The notes: generated from the letters alone by a model not told the origin. DNA of 64,000 nt from Nocardia grenadensis NBRC 108939 (GCF_001613445.1 NZ_BDCJ01000024.1:62001-126000); one strand, 5' to 3'. Shown: positions 53,061 to 61,974, numbered from the stretch's first letter. Program-made: numbers and translations.

Positions 53061-54581
53061 TCAGGCCCAGACGTAGATGTGGTACTTCGCCACCGAGGCG
53101 ATCAGGGCGATCAGTGTCGCGACGACGATGGTCACCGCGGCGGAGCGGCCGGGTTCGCGGTCGCCGGGGCCGCGGAGCCGGAAGGGCATCCAGCGCAGCA
53201 GTACCGCGAACGACACAATGGCCAGCGGAACGAAATAGCGGCCCTGGACGCCGTCGATGATGTAGTAGCCGACCGGGGTGAACGACATGTAGAGGGTGAC
53301 GTAGATCATCGCGACACTGGCCGCCATGGTCAGCGCCACCACCAGCGTGCGCCGGAAATCCGGGCGGTCGAGGCGTTCCGCCGTCCCCACGCTCACCGCG
53401 AAGGCCAGCAGGCAGGCCACGATCGCGGTAGCCGGCACGTTGATGTAGGCGAAACCGAGTTCCCCGAAGAATTCGGGGAACCACTCCTGGTCACGCCGCA
53501 GAATGCTCTCCCAGAAGGTCCGCAGGAAGCCGAACGGGTCGGTGATGATGCCCATCAACTGCTCGCCGGTGTCCACCGTGTACCACTGGTGTGGGGGCCG
53601 CATCAGGCTGGTGCCCTCGCCGGTGGGCGCGGCGATCTTCATCCAGACCGCGAACCCGACCGCACCGATCGCCGCGCACACCCAGGTGAGCCACCGGCGC
53701 CAACCGGTCAGGCCCATCCGCTCGGCCGGAATCAGCACCACCAGCATGGCCAGCAGCACATAGGTGGGTTTGCACAGCGGCAGCGCGATCGCGGTACCCA
53801 GCACCGCGACGGTTTCCACCCGGCCCAGCCGGTCCCCGAGGAACAGGGCCTTCACCAGGAGCGCCGACACCAGGACGGCCAGCGCGTTGGTGAGTGTATC
53901 GGCGGTGACCGTCCCGGCCTGGAACACGGCGATGGGCAGGACGGCCACGGTGAAGACCAGCCACTGGACGCGATGTGCCCGCAACGCCCACAGGGCGAAG
54001 CCGACCACGAGCAGGTAGGCGGCCAGCCCGGACAGCCGGGTGAGACGCAGCATGGTGCCGGCGTCGGCGTCGATCAGTTCGGCGAATCCGATACCGATCG
54101 CATTGGGCACGTAGGGGACCGCGGAGTAGGCGGCGGTATTGGTGAACCAGATGATCTTGCGTTCGTCGGTGACCGGGGTATCGCTGAGCCGCTGGTAGGC
54201 GGCCGGATCGGCCACATCGGGATACGGTTCGCCCGGATTGTGGGTGTAATCGTCCAGGGCGTAGCCCATCAGCGCTTCGATCGCCGCCGGCACCTCACCG
54301 CCGTAGGCGACGCCACGGTCGTCGTCGATCCGGGTGGGGTTCAGTCCGCCGTGGGCCACCTGGTAGGCGCGCCCGAACTGGGTGATCTCGTCGTGACCCC
54401 AGAACGGCGGGCTCATCACCGCGAAGACGAGCCCGAAGATCCCGGCCAGCAGGGCGAACGCGATGGTCGCCGGGCCCATCCTGCGGGACAGGACCTCTCC
54501 GGCGTGCCGGGGACCGGCCAGGAAGGAACGACCCGCGGCCTGCTCGTCTCCGGCAGGGCGGGCCGCGGTCTCGGCGGTCAA
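53061..54581 (-). CDS. Polytopic membrane protein, DUF2142-like
   Basis: A 506-residue integral membrane protein with about 11-12 hydrophobic helices. The first periplasmic loop starts SPPFWGHDEITQFGRAYQVAHGG, with an Asp-Glu pair after the first helix as in GT-C glycosyltransferases and DUF2142 proteins. A long loop (about 75-155) is rich in Tyr, Pro and Asp. VTADTLTNALAVLVSALLVKAL and GYYIIDGVQGRYFVPLAIV are DUF2142-like segments. It starts at a TTG that overlaps the stop of the GT2 gene (TTGA), so it is coupled to that glycosyltransferase. Likely role: transfer or handling of a lipid-linked sugar; inferred from fold and context. Confidence 0.72.
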   Translation of the reverse strand: MTAETAARPAGDEQAAGRSFLAGPRHAGEVLSRRMGPATIAFALLAGIFGLVFAVMSPPFWGHDEITQFGRAYQVAHGGLNPTRIDDDRGVAYGGEVPAAIEALMGYALDDYTHNPGEPYPDVADPAAYQRLSDTPVTDERKIIWFTNTAAYSAVPYVPNAIGIGFAELIDADAGTMLRLTRLSGLAAYLLVVGFALWALRAHRVQWLVFTVAVLPIAVFQAGTVTADTLTNALAVLVSALLVKALFLGDRLGRVETVAVLGTAIALPLCKPTYVLLAMLVVLIPAERMGLTGWRRWLTWVCAAIGAVGFAVWMKIAAPTGEGTSLMRPPHQWYTVDTGEQLMGIITDPFGFLRTFWESILRRDQEWFPEFFGELGFAYINVPATAIVACLLAFAVSVGTAERLDRPDFRRTLVVALTMAASVAMIYVTLYMSFTPVGYYIIDGVQGRYFVPLAIVSFAVLLRWMPFRLRGPGDREPGRSAAVTIVVATLIALIASVAKYHIYVWA

Positions 54582-55972
54582 CGGATGTCCCCGCCCACCT
54601 GGTCGCTGTGCTGTCCGGGCATGAGCGCGGACCCTGCGTGGTTACGCTGCGCTACCGCCGCCGGGGCCGACGTGCTCATGGCGGCCGCGGCGCTCGCGCC
54701 GGGGGCCTCGTAGCGGAGATAGATCAGGCGTGCCGCTTCGTGTCGGGACCGGCGAATACCGTCCAGGATCAGACCGGCGGTCCAGGCCAGGAAACCGACC
54801 AGCAGCAAGGTGCAGGCCAGGAACAGGGTCGGGAAACGGGGCACGGTGTGGGTGTCGTAGTACTCGATGATGATCGGGACGGTCAGCACCACCGAGATGA
54901 GCCAGCCGACCGTACCCAGCAGGCCGTAGAAGGCGACCGGCCGCTCGTGCCGAGCCAATCCGACGATGAGGGCGAGGATCTTGAAACCGTCGTGGTAGGT
55001 GCGCAGTTTGCTCTCACTGCCGGCCGGCCGGTCCCGGAAACCGACCGGCACCGCCGTCTGCGGGACCCGCAGGTGCAGTGAGTGCACGGTGAGTTCGGTT
55101 TCGATCTCGAATTCCCGGGAGACCGCGGGGAAGCTCTTCACGAAGCGCCGGGAAAATACCCGGAAGCCGCTGAGCATATCCTCGACGTTCTCGCCGAAAA
55201 CCTTGCCCACCACGCCGTTGAGGACTTTGTTCCCGGTTTCGTGGCCCGCCCGGTAGGCCGATCCGCTCTCGTCCTGTTTCCGGACGCCGAGGACATGGTC
55301 GTACGGGCCCGACAGCAGTGTTTCGATCATCGCCGGCGCCGCGGACGCCTCGTAGGTGTCGTCGCCGTCGATCATGAGATAGATGTCGGCCTCGATATCG
55401 GCGAAAGCGCGGCGCACCACATTGCCTTTGCCCTTGGCCCGCTCCGCCCGCACGATCGCGCCGGCGGCCCGGGCCTTCTCGGCGGTCGCATCGGTGCTGA
55501 GATTGTCGTACACGTAGACGACAATTCCGGGCACCGCGGCCTTCAGGTCTGCGATGACCTTGGCGACCGACGCCTCTTCGTTGTGACACGGGACGACGGC
55601 CGCAATGCGCAATTCGTCGGTGGATTCCACCTGGTCAAATCCTCGAAATCGACGGATATGGGAACACGGGGAGAGTACCGGGTCTGTGACATTGGGCATG
55701 AGCGAGGGCCCTGCGTGGTTGCGCTGCGCTGCCGCCTCCGGGCCTGAACCGCTCATGCTGTTTTCGTCGGGCATGAGCGGGGGCCCTGCGTGGTGATGCT
55801 GCGCTGCCGCCTCCGGGCCTGACCCGCTCATGCTGTTTTCGTCGGGCATGAGCGGGGGCCCTGCGTGGTGATGCTGCGCTGCCGCCTCCGGGCCTGACCC
55901 GCTCATGCCGTGCCACAGAGGATGGCTCAGGTCGCTGCGGTACCGTCGGCGCGTGTCATCTGGTGAGCCCAC
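54578..55972 (-). CDS. GT2 glycosyltransferase with palindromic-repeat ends
   Basis: Polyprenyl-phosphate glycosyltransferase-type GT2 protein with a C-terminal membrane part. The GT-A core begins at IAAVVPCHNEEASVAKVI and shows YVYDNLSTDATAEKA and LMIDGDDTYEAS (DxD). Two transmembrane helices follow near the C-terminus (FYGLLGTVGWLISVVLTV, FLACTLLLVGFLAWTAGLIL). The open frame extends upstream through three copies of a 75-bp repeat (MSGSGPEAAAQHHHAGPPLM), and the C-terminus carries a fourth (AMSTSAPAAVAQRNHAGSAL). The true start may be an ATG inside a repeat or GTG 55630, just before the catalytic core; none has a good ribosome-binding site. Stop overlaps the downstream start. Confidence 0.8.
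   Translation of the reverse strand: MGSPDDTRRRYRSDLSHPLWHGMSGSGPEAAAQHHHAGPPLMPDENSMSGSGPEAAAQHHHAGPPLMPDENSMSGSGPEAAAQRNHAGPSLMPNVTDPVLSPCSHIRRFRGFDQVESTDELRIAAVVPCHNEEASVAKVIADLKAAVPGIVVYVYDNLSTDATAEKARAAGAIVRAERAKGKGNVVRRAFADIEADIYLMIDGDDTYEASAAPAMIETLLSGPYDHVLGVRKQDESGSAYRAGHETGNKVLNGVVGKVFGENVEDMLSGFRVFSRRFVKSFPAVSREFEIETELTVHSLHLRVPQTAVPVGFRDRPAGSESKLRTYHDGFKILALIVGLARHERPVAFYGLLGTVGWLISVVLTVPIIIEYYDTHTVPRFPTLFLACTLLLVGFLAWTAGLILDGIRRSRHEAARLIYLRYEAPGASAAAAMSTSAPAAVAQRNHAGSALMPGQHSDQVGGDIR
54619..54682 (-). repeat. 63-bp palindromic repeat, copy inside GT2 gene 3' end
   Basis: One copy with terminal inverted repeats CATGAGCGCG/CGTGCTCATG, near the 3' end of the GT2 gene. In the gene's frame it reads AMSTSAPAAVAQRNHAGSAL, the same peptide type and sense as other genic copies. 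Confidence 0.85.
55696..55908 (-). repeat. Three tandem 63-bp palindromic repeats, period 75 bp
   Basis: Copies at 55696-55758, 55771-55833 and 55846-55908, separated by 12 bp (TGTTTTCGTCGG between copies). The last two are identical. Each starts GCATGAGCG(A/G)GGGCC and ends CCGCTCATGC. They lie at the 5' end of the GT2 open frame, in the same peptide sense as the gene. Confidence 0.9.
55941..55946 (+). promoter_or_regulatory. Possible -10 box of the second GtrA gene
   Basis: TACCGT ends 6 bp upstream of GTG 55953, with no ribosome-binding site. Leaderless geometry; the box is a weaker match than the others. Confidence 0.35.
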
Positions 55973-56495
55973 GGCCGCTGTCGCCGCCGACGCGCCGGCC
56001 CCCCGCTCGCTCGCCGAGCGCCTGCGGACCGGGCTGCGGCAGAGCGCGGCGTTCCTGGTCGTCGGCGTGATCGGCTTCCTGGTCGATGCGGGGACCTACA
56101 ACCTGCTGGTGTTCAATCTGGGCGCCTGGGGTGGCGAGGGTCTCATGTACTCGGCGCCGCTGCCCGCCAAGATCATCGCGATCGGGGTGGCCACGGTGGT
56201 CACCTACTTCGGCAACAAGTGGTGGACGTTCTCGCACAAGCAGTCCGGCAGTCCGGTCCGCGAGTACGTGCGCTACGCGGCGATCAATGTGATCGCGATC
56301 GGCCTGCAATTGGGCTGCCTGGGTTTCTCCAGGTACGTCCTGGATCTGGCCACGCCGCTGGCGGACAATATCTCTGGAACATTGATCGGTCAGATCGTTG
56401 CCGTGGTCTTCCGGTATTGGGCTTATGACAAGTTCGTGTTTACCGGGGATCCCGATAGGGAAACGACCAACCGGGCGACCGGCGTGGCTGATTGA
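55953..56495 (+). CDS. GtrA-family membrane protein (second)
   Basis: About 180 residues with four hydrophobic helices (SAAFLVVGVIGFLVDAGTYN, AKIIAIGVATVVTYFGNKWW, YAAINVIAIGLQLGCLGF and TLIGQIVAVVFRYWAYDKF). YFGNKWWTFSHK corresponds to the NRxWTF motif of GtrA, and FRYWAYDKFVF is the usual ending. GtrA proteins are thought to move or organise undecaprenyl- or decaprenyl-linked sugars. It is divergent from the GT2/DUF2142 pair and upstream of the second GlfT2-like gene. GTG 55953 gives a 40-residue polar N-terminus. Confidence 0.82.
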   Translation: MSSGEPTAAVAADAPAPRSLAERLRTGLRQSAAFLVVGVIGFLVDAGTYNLLVFNLGAWGGEGLMYSAPLPAKIIAIGVATVVTYFGNKWWTFSHKQSGSPVREYVRYAAINVIAIGLQLGCLGFSRYVLDLATPLADNISGTLIGQIVAVVFRYWAYDKFVFTGDPDRETTNRATGVAD

Positions 56496-56550
56496 TATCC
56501 TCGGGCCCGCCGCGAACCGTATTCAGGGACATGTTTGTCCAGTCGGCACA

Positions 56551-56613
56551 GTATGAGTTGGTCAGGCCCGGAGGCGGTAGCGGAGCGTAACCACGCAGGG
56601 CCCTCGCTCATGC
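56551..56613 (+). repeat. 63-bp palindromic repeat, copy at GlfT2-like gene 5' end
   Basis: Opposite orientation on the DNA to the copies at 54.6-55.9 kb, but again in the sense of the adjacent gene. In frame it reads MSWSGPEAVAERNHAGPSLM. Terminal repeats are diverged on the 5' side (TATGAGTTGG) and intact on the 3' side (CTCGCTCATGC). Confidence 0.88.
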
Positions 56614-58547
56614 GCGAAAATATTGAGGATTTCGAGGACTTCATGGACCAGTCGGCTATGCAGGCCGTTACCGAGACGAACGATCACGCTGCGGTCGCGC
56701 CGGAGTCGCTGCGCGCCGAACACCACCGGGCTCCGCGCAGACTGGTGCTCGCCCGGGGCATCTTCACCGGGCCCTCGGCGAAGATCAGCGACGAGCTGTA
56801 CGCGGTGGTCAAGGGCCGTGCCACCCGCGACCGGATGAGCCTGCGCCTGGACAAGGGCTCGACCGCGCACACCAACACCTACTTCGGCCGTTTCGCCGCC
56901 AGCTACTGGCAGCGCTGGACCGTGGTCACCGAGGTGCAGGCCACCATGACCCTGCAGGTCGGCAAGCACGCCAGGGTGCGGATCGTGGCCTCCGATATCG
57001 CCGGGCACCGCCGGATCGTCGGCACCGCCGAGGTCACCGGCAGCGGTCCGCTGACCCTGACCGCGCCGCTGGACCAGTTCGTCGACGGCGGGGCTCTGTG
57101 GCTGGAGTTCGAAGCGGTCGGTGCCGACCTGGAGATCTCCGAACTCACCTGGACCGCGACCGCACCCGAGACCGTACGCCCGGTCGCCATCGCCATCTGC
57201 ACCTTCAACCGCGCCCAGGACTGCGCCGAGACCATTGCCGCACTGGCTTCCGACCAGACCGTCCTCGGCTCGCTCGACGCAGTGTACGTGGTGGACCAGG
57301 GCACCGATCTGGTGGAGAATCGGCCGCTGTACCAGGCCACGCGGTCGATGTTCGGGGACAAACTCCGCTACATCCGCCAGCCCAATCTGGGCGGTGCGGG
57401 CGGTTTCACCCGCGGGCTGTACGAGGTGTCCGCGGCCAACGAACACGCCGATGTCATCCTCATGGACGACGATATCCTCTGCGAACCCGAGACCGTGCTG
57501 CGGTTGCAGGCCTTCGCCAACCTCACCGTGGAACCGACGCTGGTCGGCGCGCAGATGCTGTTCCTGCTCAACCCCGACTACCTGAATGTCGGCGCCGAGG
57601 ATGTGCACCTGCATCGGCTCATGCACGGCCAGAAGGTGCCCAAGGCGCTGCGCAACACCAGCATGCTGAAAAAGAACCAGGAACGCCGGGTCGACGCCGG
57701 ATACAACGCCTGGTGGACCTGTCTCATCCCGGCCGAGGTGGTGAAGAAGATCGGGCTGCCGCTGCCCATCTTCTTCCAGTGGGACGATGTCGAATACGGG
57801 GTCCGCGCCCGTGAGCACGGGTTCGTCACGGTCACGCTGCCCAATGCGGCGGTCTGGCACGCGGACTTCTACTGGAAGGACTTCGACGACTGGGCGCGGT
57901 ACTTCAGCACCCGCAACTCGCTGATCGTCAGCGCGATGCACGCGGACCTGGACCCGGGCACGATCACCCGGCAGCTCCTCCGGAACATCTCCGAATATCT
58001 GGTCGCGATGCAGTACGGGCTCGCGCACACCACCCTGCAGGGCATCGAGGACTTCCTGGCGGGGCCGTCGATCCTGCGAGACGGCGGTATCGAGCCGCTG
58101 AAACGGGCCCGGACCAGTCGCGCCGACTACACCGAGACCGTTAAGCACCCCGCGGCGACGCCGCCGGTGGACGCCTCCGAGATCCGTGTACGCCGCGCCG
58201 GCGGCGAACCCAGCCGGCTGCTGGCAGTGCTGATCAAACGCGCGATCCAGCAGTGGACCGGCAAGGTCCAGCACGGGCTGGTCGGGGTCACCCGCGAGGA
58301 CGCGCACTGGTGGCATGTCTCGCTGTTCGACCATGTCGTGGTCACCGATGCCTCGCAGTCCGGGGTCCGGGTCCGCAAGCGCGACAAGGCGACCGCGCGC
58401 GCCCTGCTGCTGCGCACGGTGCGGGTACTGCGCCGGCTGTACAAGGAACTGCCGGACCTGCAGCGGCGCTACCGCGACGCACACGCCGAACTCACCAGCC
58501 GGGAGAACTGGGAGCGGCTGTACGGAATCGACGCCGACCGGAACTGA
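56553..58547 (+). CDS. GlfT2-like galactofuranosyltransferase paralogue
   Basis: Second protein in the window with the GlfT2 architecture, about 664 residues: N-terminal beta domain (FGRFAASYWQRWT), GT-A domain with CTFNRAQDCAETIAAL, QPNLGGAGGFTRGLYE, the Asp triad in ILMDDDILCEPE, WWTCLIPAE, the catalytic pair in FQWDDVEYGVRAREHG, and His in AAVWHADFYWKD. It differs from glfT2 in several substrate-site surroundings, so linkage or acceptor may differ. The start is uncertain: ATG 56553 lies in a palindromic repeat, ATG 56610 at the end of it, and ATG 56643 has GAGGA 4 bp upstream. A terminator hairpin follows. Confidence 0.85.
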   Translation: MSWSGPEAVAERNHAGPSLMRENIEDFEDFMDQSAMQAVTETNDHAAVAPESLRAEHHRAPRRLVLARGIFTGPSAKISDELYAVVKGRATRDRMSLRLDKGSTAHTNTYFGRFAASYWQRWTVVTEVQATMTLQVGKHARVRIVASDIAGHRRIVGTAEVTGSGPLTLTAPLDQFVDGGALWLEFEAVGADLEISELTWTATAPETVRPVAIAICTFNRAQDCAETIAALASDQTVLGSLDAVYVVDQGTDLVENRPLYQATRSMFGDKLRYIRQPNLGGAGGFTRGLYEVSAANEHADVILMDDDILCEPETVLRLQAFANLTVEPTLVGAQMLFLLNPDYLNVGAEDVHLHRLMHGQKVPKALRNTSMLKKNQERRVDAGYNAWWTCLIPAEVVKKIGLPLPIFFQWDDVEYGVRAREHGFVTVTLPNAAVWHADFYWKDFDDWARYFSTRNSLIVSAMHADLDPGTITRQLLRNISEYLVAMQYGLAHTTLQGIEDFLAGPSILRDGGIEPLKRARTSRADYTETVKHPAATPPVDASEIRVRRAGGEPSRLLAVLIKRAIQQWTGKVQHGLVGVTREDAHWWHVSLFDHVVVTDASQSGVRVRKRDKATARALLLRTVRVLRRLYKELPDLQRRYRDAHAELTSRENWERLYGIDADRN

Positions 58548-58567
58548 CCCAAAACGCCCGCTGTCCG

Positions 58568-58600
58568 CACGGGCCACGCCGTAACGCGGCGTGGCCCGTG
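58568..58600. terminator. Bidirectional terminator between GlfT2-like and SDR genes
   Basis: Perfect 14-bp stem (58568-58581 with 58587-58600) with a TAACG loop, between two convergent genes. Confidence 0.78.
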
Positions 58601-58604
58601 ATCG

Positions 58605-59456
58605 TCAGAGGAACAGGTCGGTGGTGAGGGGCTCGTCGCCCGGGGTCACCCGGTACTTGTCCAGGTCGGTGATGCCGTGGGTGGCGAGCACCTCGTCGTC
58701 GATGAAGAAATTGCCGGTCGTCTCGGTGGCCGGTGAGGTGAGTACCAGGTAGGCGGCATCGGCGTAGATATCCGGGGTCCGCGAGGTCCGGACCATTTCC
58801 TCACCACCGAGCAGATTGCGTACGGCCGCGGTCGCGATCGTGGTGCGCGGCCAGAGTGAATTGACGCCCACACCGTCGGATTTCAGTTCCTCGGCCAGCC
58901 CCAGCGTGGTCAGCGACATCCCGTACTTGGCGATGGTGTAGCCCAGGGAGGACCCGGCCCATTTGGGGTCCAGATTGAGCGGCGGCGACAGCGTCAGGAT
59001 ATGCGGGTTCCGGCCGGCGCCGGCGGAGTCACGCAGCGCCGGTATGCACAGCTTGGACAGCAGGAAAGTGCCGCGGCAGTTGATGTCCTGCATGAGGTCG
59101 TACTTCTTCATCGCCAGCGAATCGGTGGGAGACAGATCAATGGCGGAGGCGTTGTTGACCACGATATCGATACCGCCGAAGCGCTCGGTGGTCAGCCGAA
59201 CCGCCTCGGCGACCGATTCGTCGATCCGCACATCGCCGACGAACGGCAGTACGGTCGCCCCCGCCTCCTCCAGTTCCGCGGCGGCGGTGTGGATGGTGCC
59301 CGGCAGTTTGGGATGGGGCTGATCGGTTTTGGCGATCAGCGTGATGTTCGCGCCGTCGGCGGCCGCCCGTTTGGCGATCTCCAGCCCGATACCGCGGCTG
59401 CCGCCGGACATGATCATCGTCCGGCCGGCGAGCGGTTGGTCTCCGGTAGCTGTCAT
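58605..59456 (-). CDS. SDR-family oxidoreductase (HSDL2-like)
   Basis: Cytoplasmic short-chain dehydrogenase/reductase of 283 residues. The cofactor motif is MSGGSRGIGLEIAKRAA, followed by VGDVRIDE and IVVNNASAI (NNAG variant). The catalytic Ser/Tyr/Lys region is LTLSPPLNLDP ... YTIAKYGMS. WPRTTIATAAV and FFIDDEVLATHG place it with HSDL2-type SDRs often encoded beside lipid metabolism genes; the substrate is unknown. ATG 59456 is well supported by AGGAGGGCAGGC just upstream. Convergent with the GlfT2-like gene; no evident role in galactan. Confidence 0.88.
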   Translation of the reverse strand: MTATGDQPLAGRTMIMSGGSRGIGLEIAKRAAADGANITLIAKTDQPHPKLPGTIHTAAAELEEAGATVLPFVGDVRIDESVAEAVRLTTERFGGIDIVVNNASAIDLSPTDSLAMKKYDLMQDINCRGTFLLSKLCIPALRDSAGAGRNPHILTLSPPLNLDPKWAGSSLGYTIAKYGMSLTTLGLAEELKSDGVGVNSLWPRTTIATAAVRNLLGGEEMVRTSRTPDIYADAAYLVLTSPATETTGNFFIDDEVLATHGITDLDKYRVTPGDEPLTTDLFL

Positions 59457-59677
59457 TGCCTGCCCTCCTGTTGGTCGCGGGCGCCGACCGCCGTACGTTC
59501 GGCGCTGCGCTTCGAGCGTAGGCAACAGGTGCGGGCTTGCCCAGGGACCGCGCGATCCGGTGCCCTGGTGTCGGGGGCGGAGCGGCAGCCGGAGCCTGCG
59601 GCTCGGATGCGGCGGGGCGGGGACGAATGCTCCGCACGCGGCGGGGCCGAGGCGACCCGCCGCATGCGGACATCCGT

Positions 59678-60370
59678 TCACATCGTGGCGATCATCAGGA
59701 TGTTCAGCAGGAAGATCAGGGCGATGAATGCCCAGATCACGTACATGACCGCCACGCCGGGGGTCTTCTGCGGAACCGGCCCGATCGCGCCGTTGAGGAA
59801 GATGAGCGCCGGTGTCCGGTAGTAGTACCGGACCGCCTGCCCGGGCTGCACCGGCACCGCCACATCGGCCGGACCCGTATCGAACAGCCAGGGCGTCGTA
59901 ACCCGCACGTGGTACTGACCCGGGCCGACCGGAATGTGGTTGGCACCCCACCGGGTGTTCGGCACTCGCTGCCCGTTCACCATGATCTTGGGTTTGGTGA
60001 TCGCGAGCAGGATCGCCATCGGAGTGTAGGAGCAGTCCACCGTGATACCCGGCGGGTCGTTGGGCGCGGCCTGGGGCGGCTGCCCGTAGGGCCCGGGCGG
60101 CCCGCCCGGACCGAACTGGGGCGCGGGCTGCCCGGCCGGCTGCGCGTACGGTCCGCCGGCGTACTGCGGCTGGGCGGGCGGCTGCCCGAAACCCTGTGGC
60201 GGCTGCCCGAGCGGCGGCGCGCCCCACGGCTGCGGGCCGCCCTGTGGCCCCCCTGGATACTGTGGCTGCCCACCCTGGTTCGGCGCCGGCGCCGCGAACT
60301 GCTGCTGCGGCGGCGGGAACTGGCCGGGGGCGGGTTGGCCCTGTGGCGGCTGACCGCCGGGGTAACTCAT
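59678..60370 (-). CDS. Pro/Gln/Gly-rich membrane protein, function unknown
   Basis: A 230-residue protein. Residues 1-105 are low-complexity and rich in Pro, Gln and Gly (MSYPGGQPPQGQPAPGQF). A globular middle domain (about 110-190) looks beta-rich: DCSYTPMAILLAITKPKIMV, WGANHIPVGPGQYHVRV and PVQPGQAVRYYYRTPALIF. One C-terminal helix (MYVIWAFIALIFLLNILMI) anchors it. The middle segment (a cysteine, then a PEGA-like beta strand pattern) suggests a surface or scaffold role, but I recognise no function. ATG 60370 is clear, with GGAGATCG upstream. Between the SDR and glfT1. Confidence 0.72.
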   Translation of the reverse strand: MSYPGGQPPQGQPAPGQFPPPQQQFAAPAPNQGGQPQYPGGPQGGPQPWGAPPLGQPPQGFGQPPAQPQYAGGPYAQPAGQPAPQFGPGGPPGPYGQPPQAAPNDPPGITVDCSYTPMAILLAITKPKIMVNGQRVPNTRWGANHIPVGPGQYHVRVTTPWLFDTGPADVAVPVQPGQAVRYYYRTPALIFLNGAIGPVPQKTPGVAVMYVIWAFIALIFLLNILMIATM

Positions 60371-60495
60371 CGATCTCCTCCCGAATCATGCAGATTGCCA
60401 GCCGAACTTACCCGGCGGGGAGGAATCTCTCGCATCGGTCGTCAACCCTGGTTGTCCGGTGGGCGACCGATGCGAGTGCCGGCGTGTGCCGCGGA

Positions 60496-61974
60496 CTAGT
60501 CCGGTTTCTGGAACTGCTCGTTGCGGCCGAGGCTGCGCAGATGGAACCACTCGCGCAATCCGGCCGGATCGCGGCGGGTCACCAGGAAGAACCAGGAGAA
60601 ACGAATCCATTCCTGGGGCAGCAGCTTTCGCATACCCGGCTGGGACATGAGGTAGCCCCGGTTGCGGTAGGTGAAGTACCGCTTCACCGGATCGTCCGGG
60701 TACTGGGTGTGCATCCGGCCACCGAGGATCGGCTTGAACTCGGCCGCGCCGTTGGGGTGCAGATACGCGGTTTGCAGGCAGGTTCCGAAGGGTAGCCCCG
60801 ACCGGACCAGCCGCCGGTGCACCTCGACCTCGTCGCCGCGCACGAACAGCCGCAGATCCGGCACACCGATCACGTCCACCGCCTGCGCGGAGATCAGGGC
60901 CCCGTTGAACAGCGAAGCGATGCCGGGCAGGAAGTCCTCGCCGCCGAGTTCCGATCGCAGGCGCCGCCACACCACGCCGCGACGCAGCGGAAACGCCAAC
61001 CGGTCCGGTTCGTCGATATCGCAGACGACCGGCGAGACCTCCACCAGTTCGTGGCGTCGCGCGCAGTCGAACAGGGTGGCCAGTACCTCGGGGCCCTCCG
61101 GCCGGCCGTCGTCGTCGGCCAGCCAGACCCAGTCGGCGCCCAGGCTCAGCGCGTGCAGCATGCCCAGCGCGAAACCGCCCGCCCCGCCCAGATTGTGCGC
61201 CGAACCGAGATAGGTGGTCTCGATGGGCTGCTCCGTCACCAGTTCGGCCACTTCGGCCTCGTTGCCGTTATCGATCACGATCAGGTGATCGACGGCGCGC
61301 GATTGCGTGGCGACGGCTTTCAGCGATTCGGCGAGCAGCTCGCGACGCTTGTGCGTGACCACTACGGCGACGATCTTGGCGTCCGGTCCGTACTCGACCT
61401 CCGGTAGCGCCGCGGCGGCCGCGTCGTGCTCCGGAGCCGGACGTCGGAGGCCGGCGGTGCCGCGTCCACCGGCGACCGGCGAGGCCTCCGTGTCGTCGAC
61501 CTCCTCCGGGACTTCCGGTGTCGGTTCGCCGGTTTGTTCATCGGTTGTCGGCGTGGACTCCGCCTCGTGGCGACCGTCTTTCGCTTCTGGAGCCGACTCG
61601 CTGCCGCTGTGTCCGCCGGGCACGGGGGAGGACGCTGCCGGGTCACGCTCTGCTTCCGCGCCGGAGCCGGACTCACTCGTGTTGTCGTCGGGCACTGTCG
61701 AGGGTCCGGCGTGGTCACGCGCCGCTTCCGCCCCGGAGCCGGACCCACTCATGCTGTCGTCGGGCACTGTCGAGGGCCCTACGTGGTCACGCTCCGCTTC
61801 CGCCTTCGGGCCTGACTCGCTCATGCTGTTCTGTTCGAGCATGAGCGAGGGCCCTACGTGGTCACGCTCCGCTTCCGCCTTCGGGCCTGACTCGCTCATG
61901 CTGTTCTGTTCGAGCATGATCGAGGGCCCTACGTGGTCACGCTCCGCTTCCGCCTTCGGGCCTGACTCGCTCAT
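60496..61974 (-). CDS. glfT1: Galactofuranosyltransferase GlfT1 with repeat-built N-terminal extension
   Basis: Adds the first two galactofuranose residues to the rhamnosyl linker on decaprenyl diphosphate. The GT2 core covers about residues 195-490 and matches Rv3782: VVVTHKRRELLAESLKAV, GSAHNLGGAGGFALGMLHAL, WVWLADDDGRPEG (DDD), GIASLFNGALIS, RLFVRGDEVEVHRRL and TYRNRGYLMSQPGMRKLL. The first ~190 residues are an acidic, low-complexity extension. Its first half is five tandem copies of the palindromic repeat peptide (MSESGPKAEAERDHVGPS), plus a degenerate sixth. ATG 61974 overlaps the wzt stop in ATGA. The M. tuberculosis protein (304 residues) lacks the extension. Confidence 0.93.
   Translation of the reverse strand: MSESGPKAEAERDHVGPSIMLEQNSMSESGPKAEAERDHVGPSLMLEQNSMSESGPKAEAERDHVGPSTVPDDSMSGSGSGAEAARDHAGPSTVPDDNTSESGSGAEAERDPAASSPVPGGHSGSESAPEAKDGRHEAESTPTTDEQTGEPTPEVPEEVDDTEASPVAGGRGTAGLRRPAPEHDAAAAALPEVEYGPDAKIVAVVVTHKRRELLAESLKAVATQSRAVDHLIVIDNGNEAEVAELVTEQPIETTYLGSAHNLGGAGGFALGMLHALSLGADWVWLADDDGRPEGPEVLATLFDCARRHELVEVSPVVCDIDEPDRLAFPLRRGVVWRRLRSELGGEDFLPGIASLFNGALISAQAVDVIGVPDLRLFVRGDEVEVHRRLVRSGLPFGTCLQTAYLHPNGAAEFKPILGGRMHTQYPDDPVKRYFTYRNRGYLMSQPGMRKLLPQEWIRFSWFFLVTRRDPAGLREWFHLRSLGRNEQFQKPD

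Noticed and set aside
58605..60389. Extension of the SDR reading frame to 594 codons
   Set aside because: The added N-terminal part is Arg/Ala/Pro low-complexity, antisense-like to the Pro/Gln-rich membrane gene. ATG 59456 has a strong ribosome-binding site.
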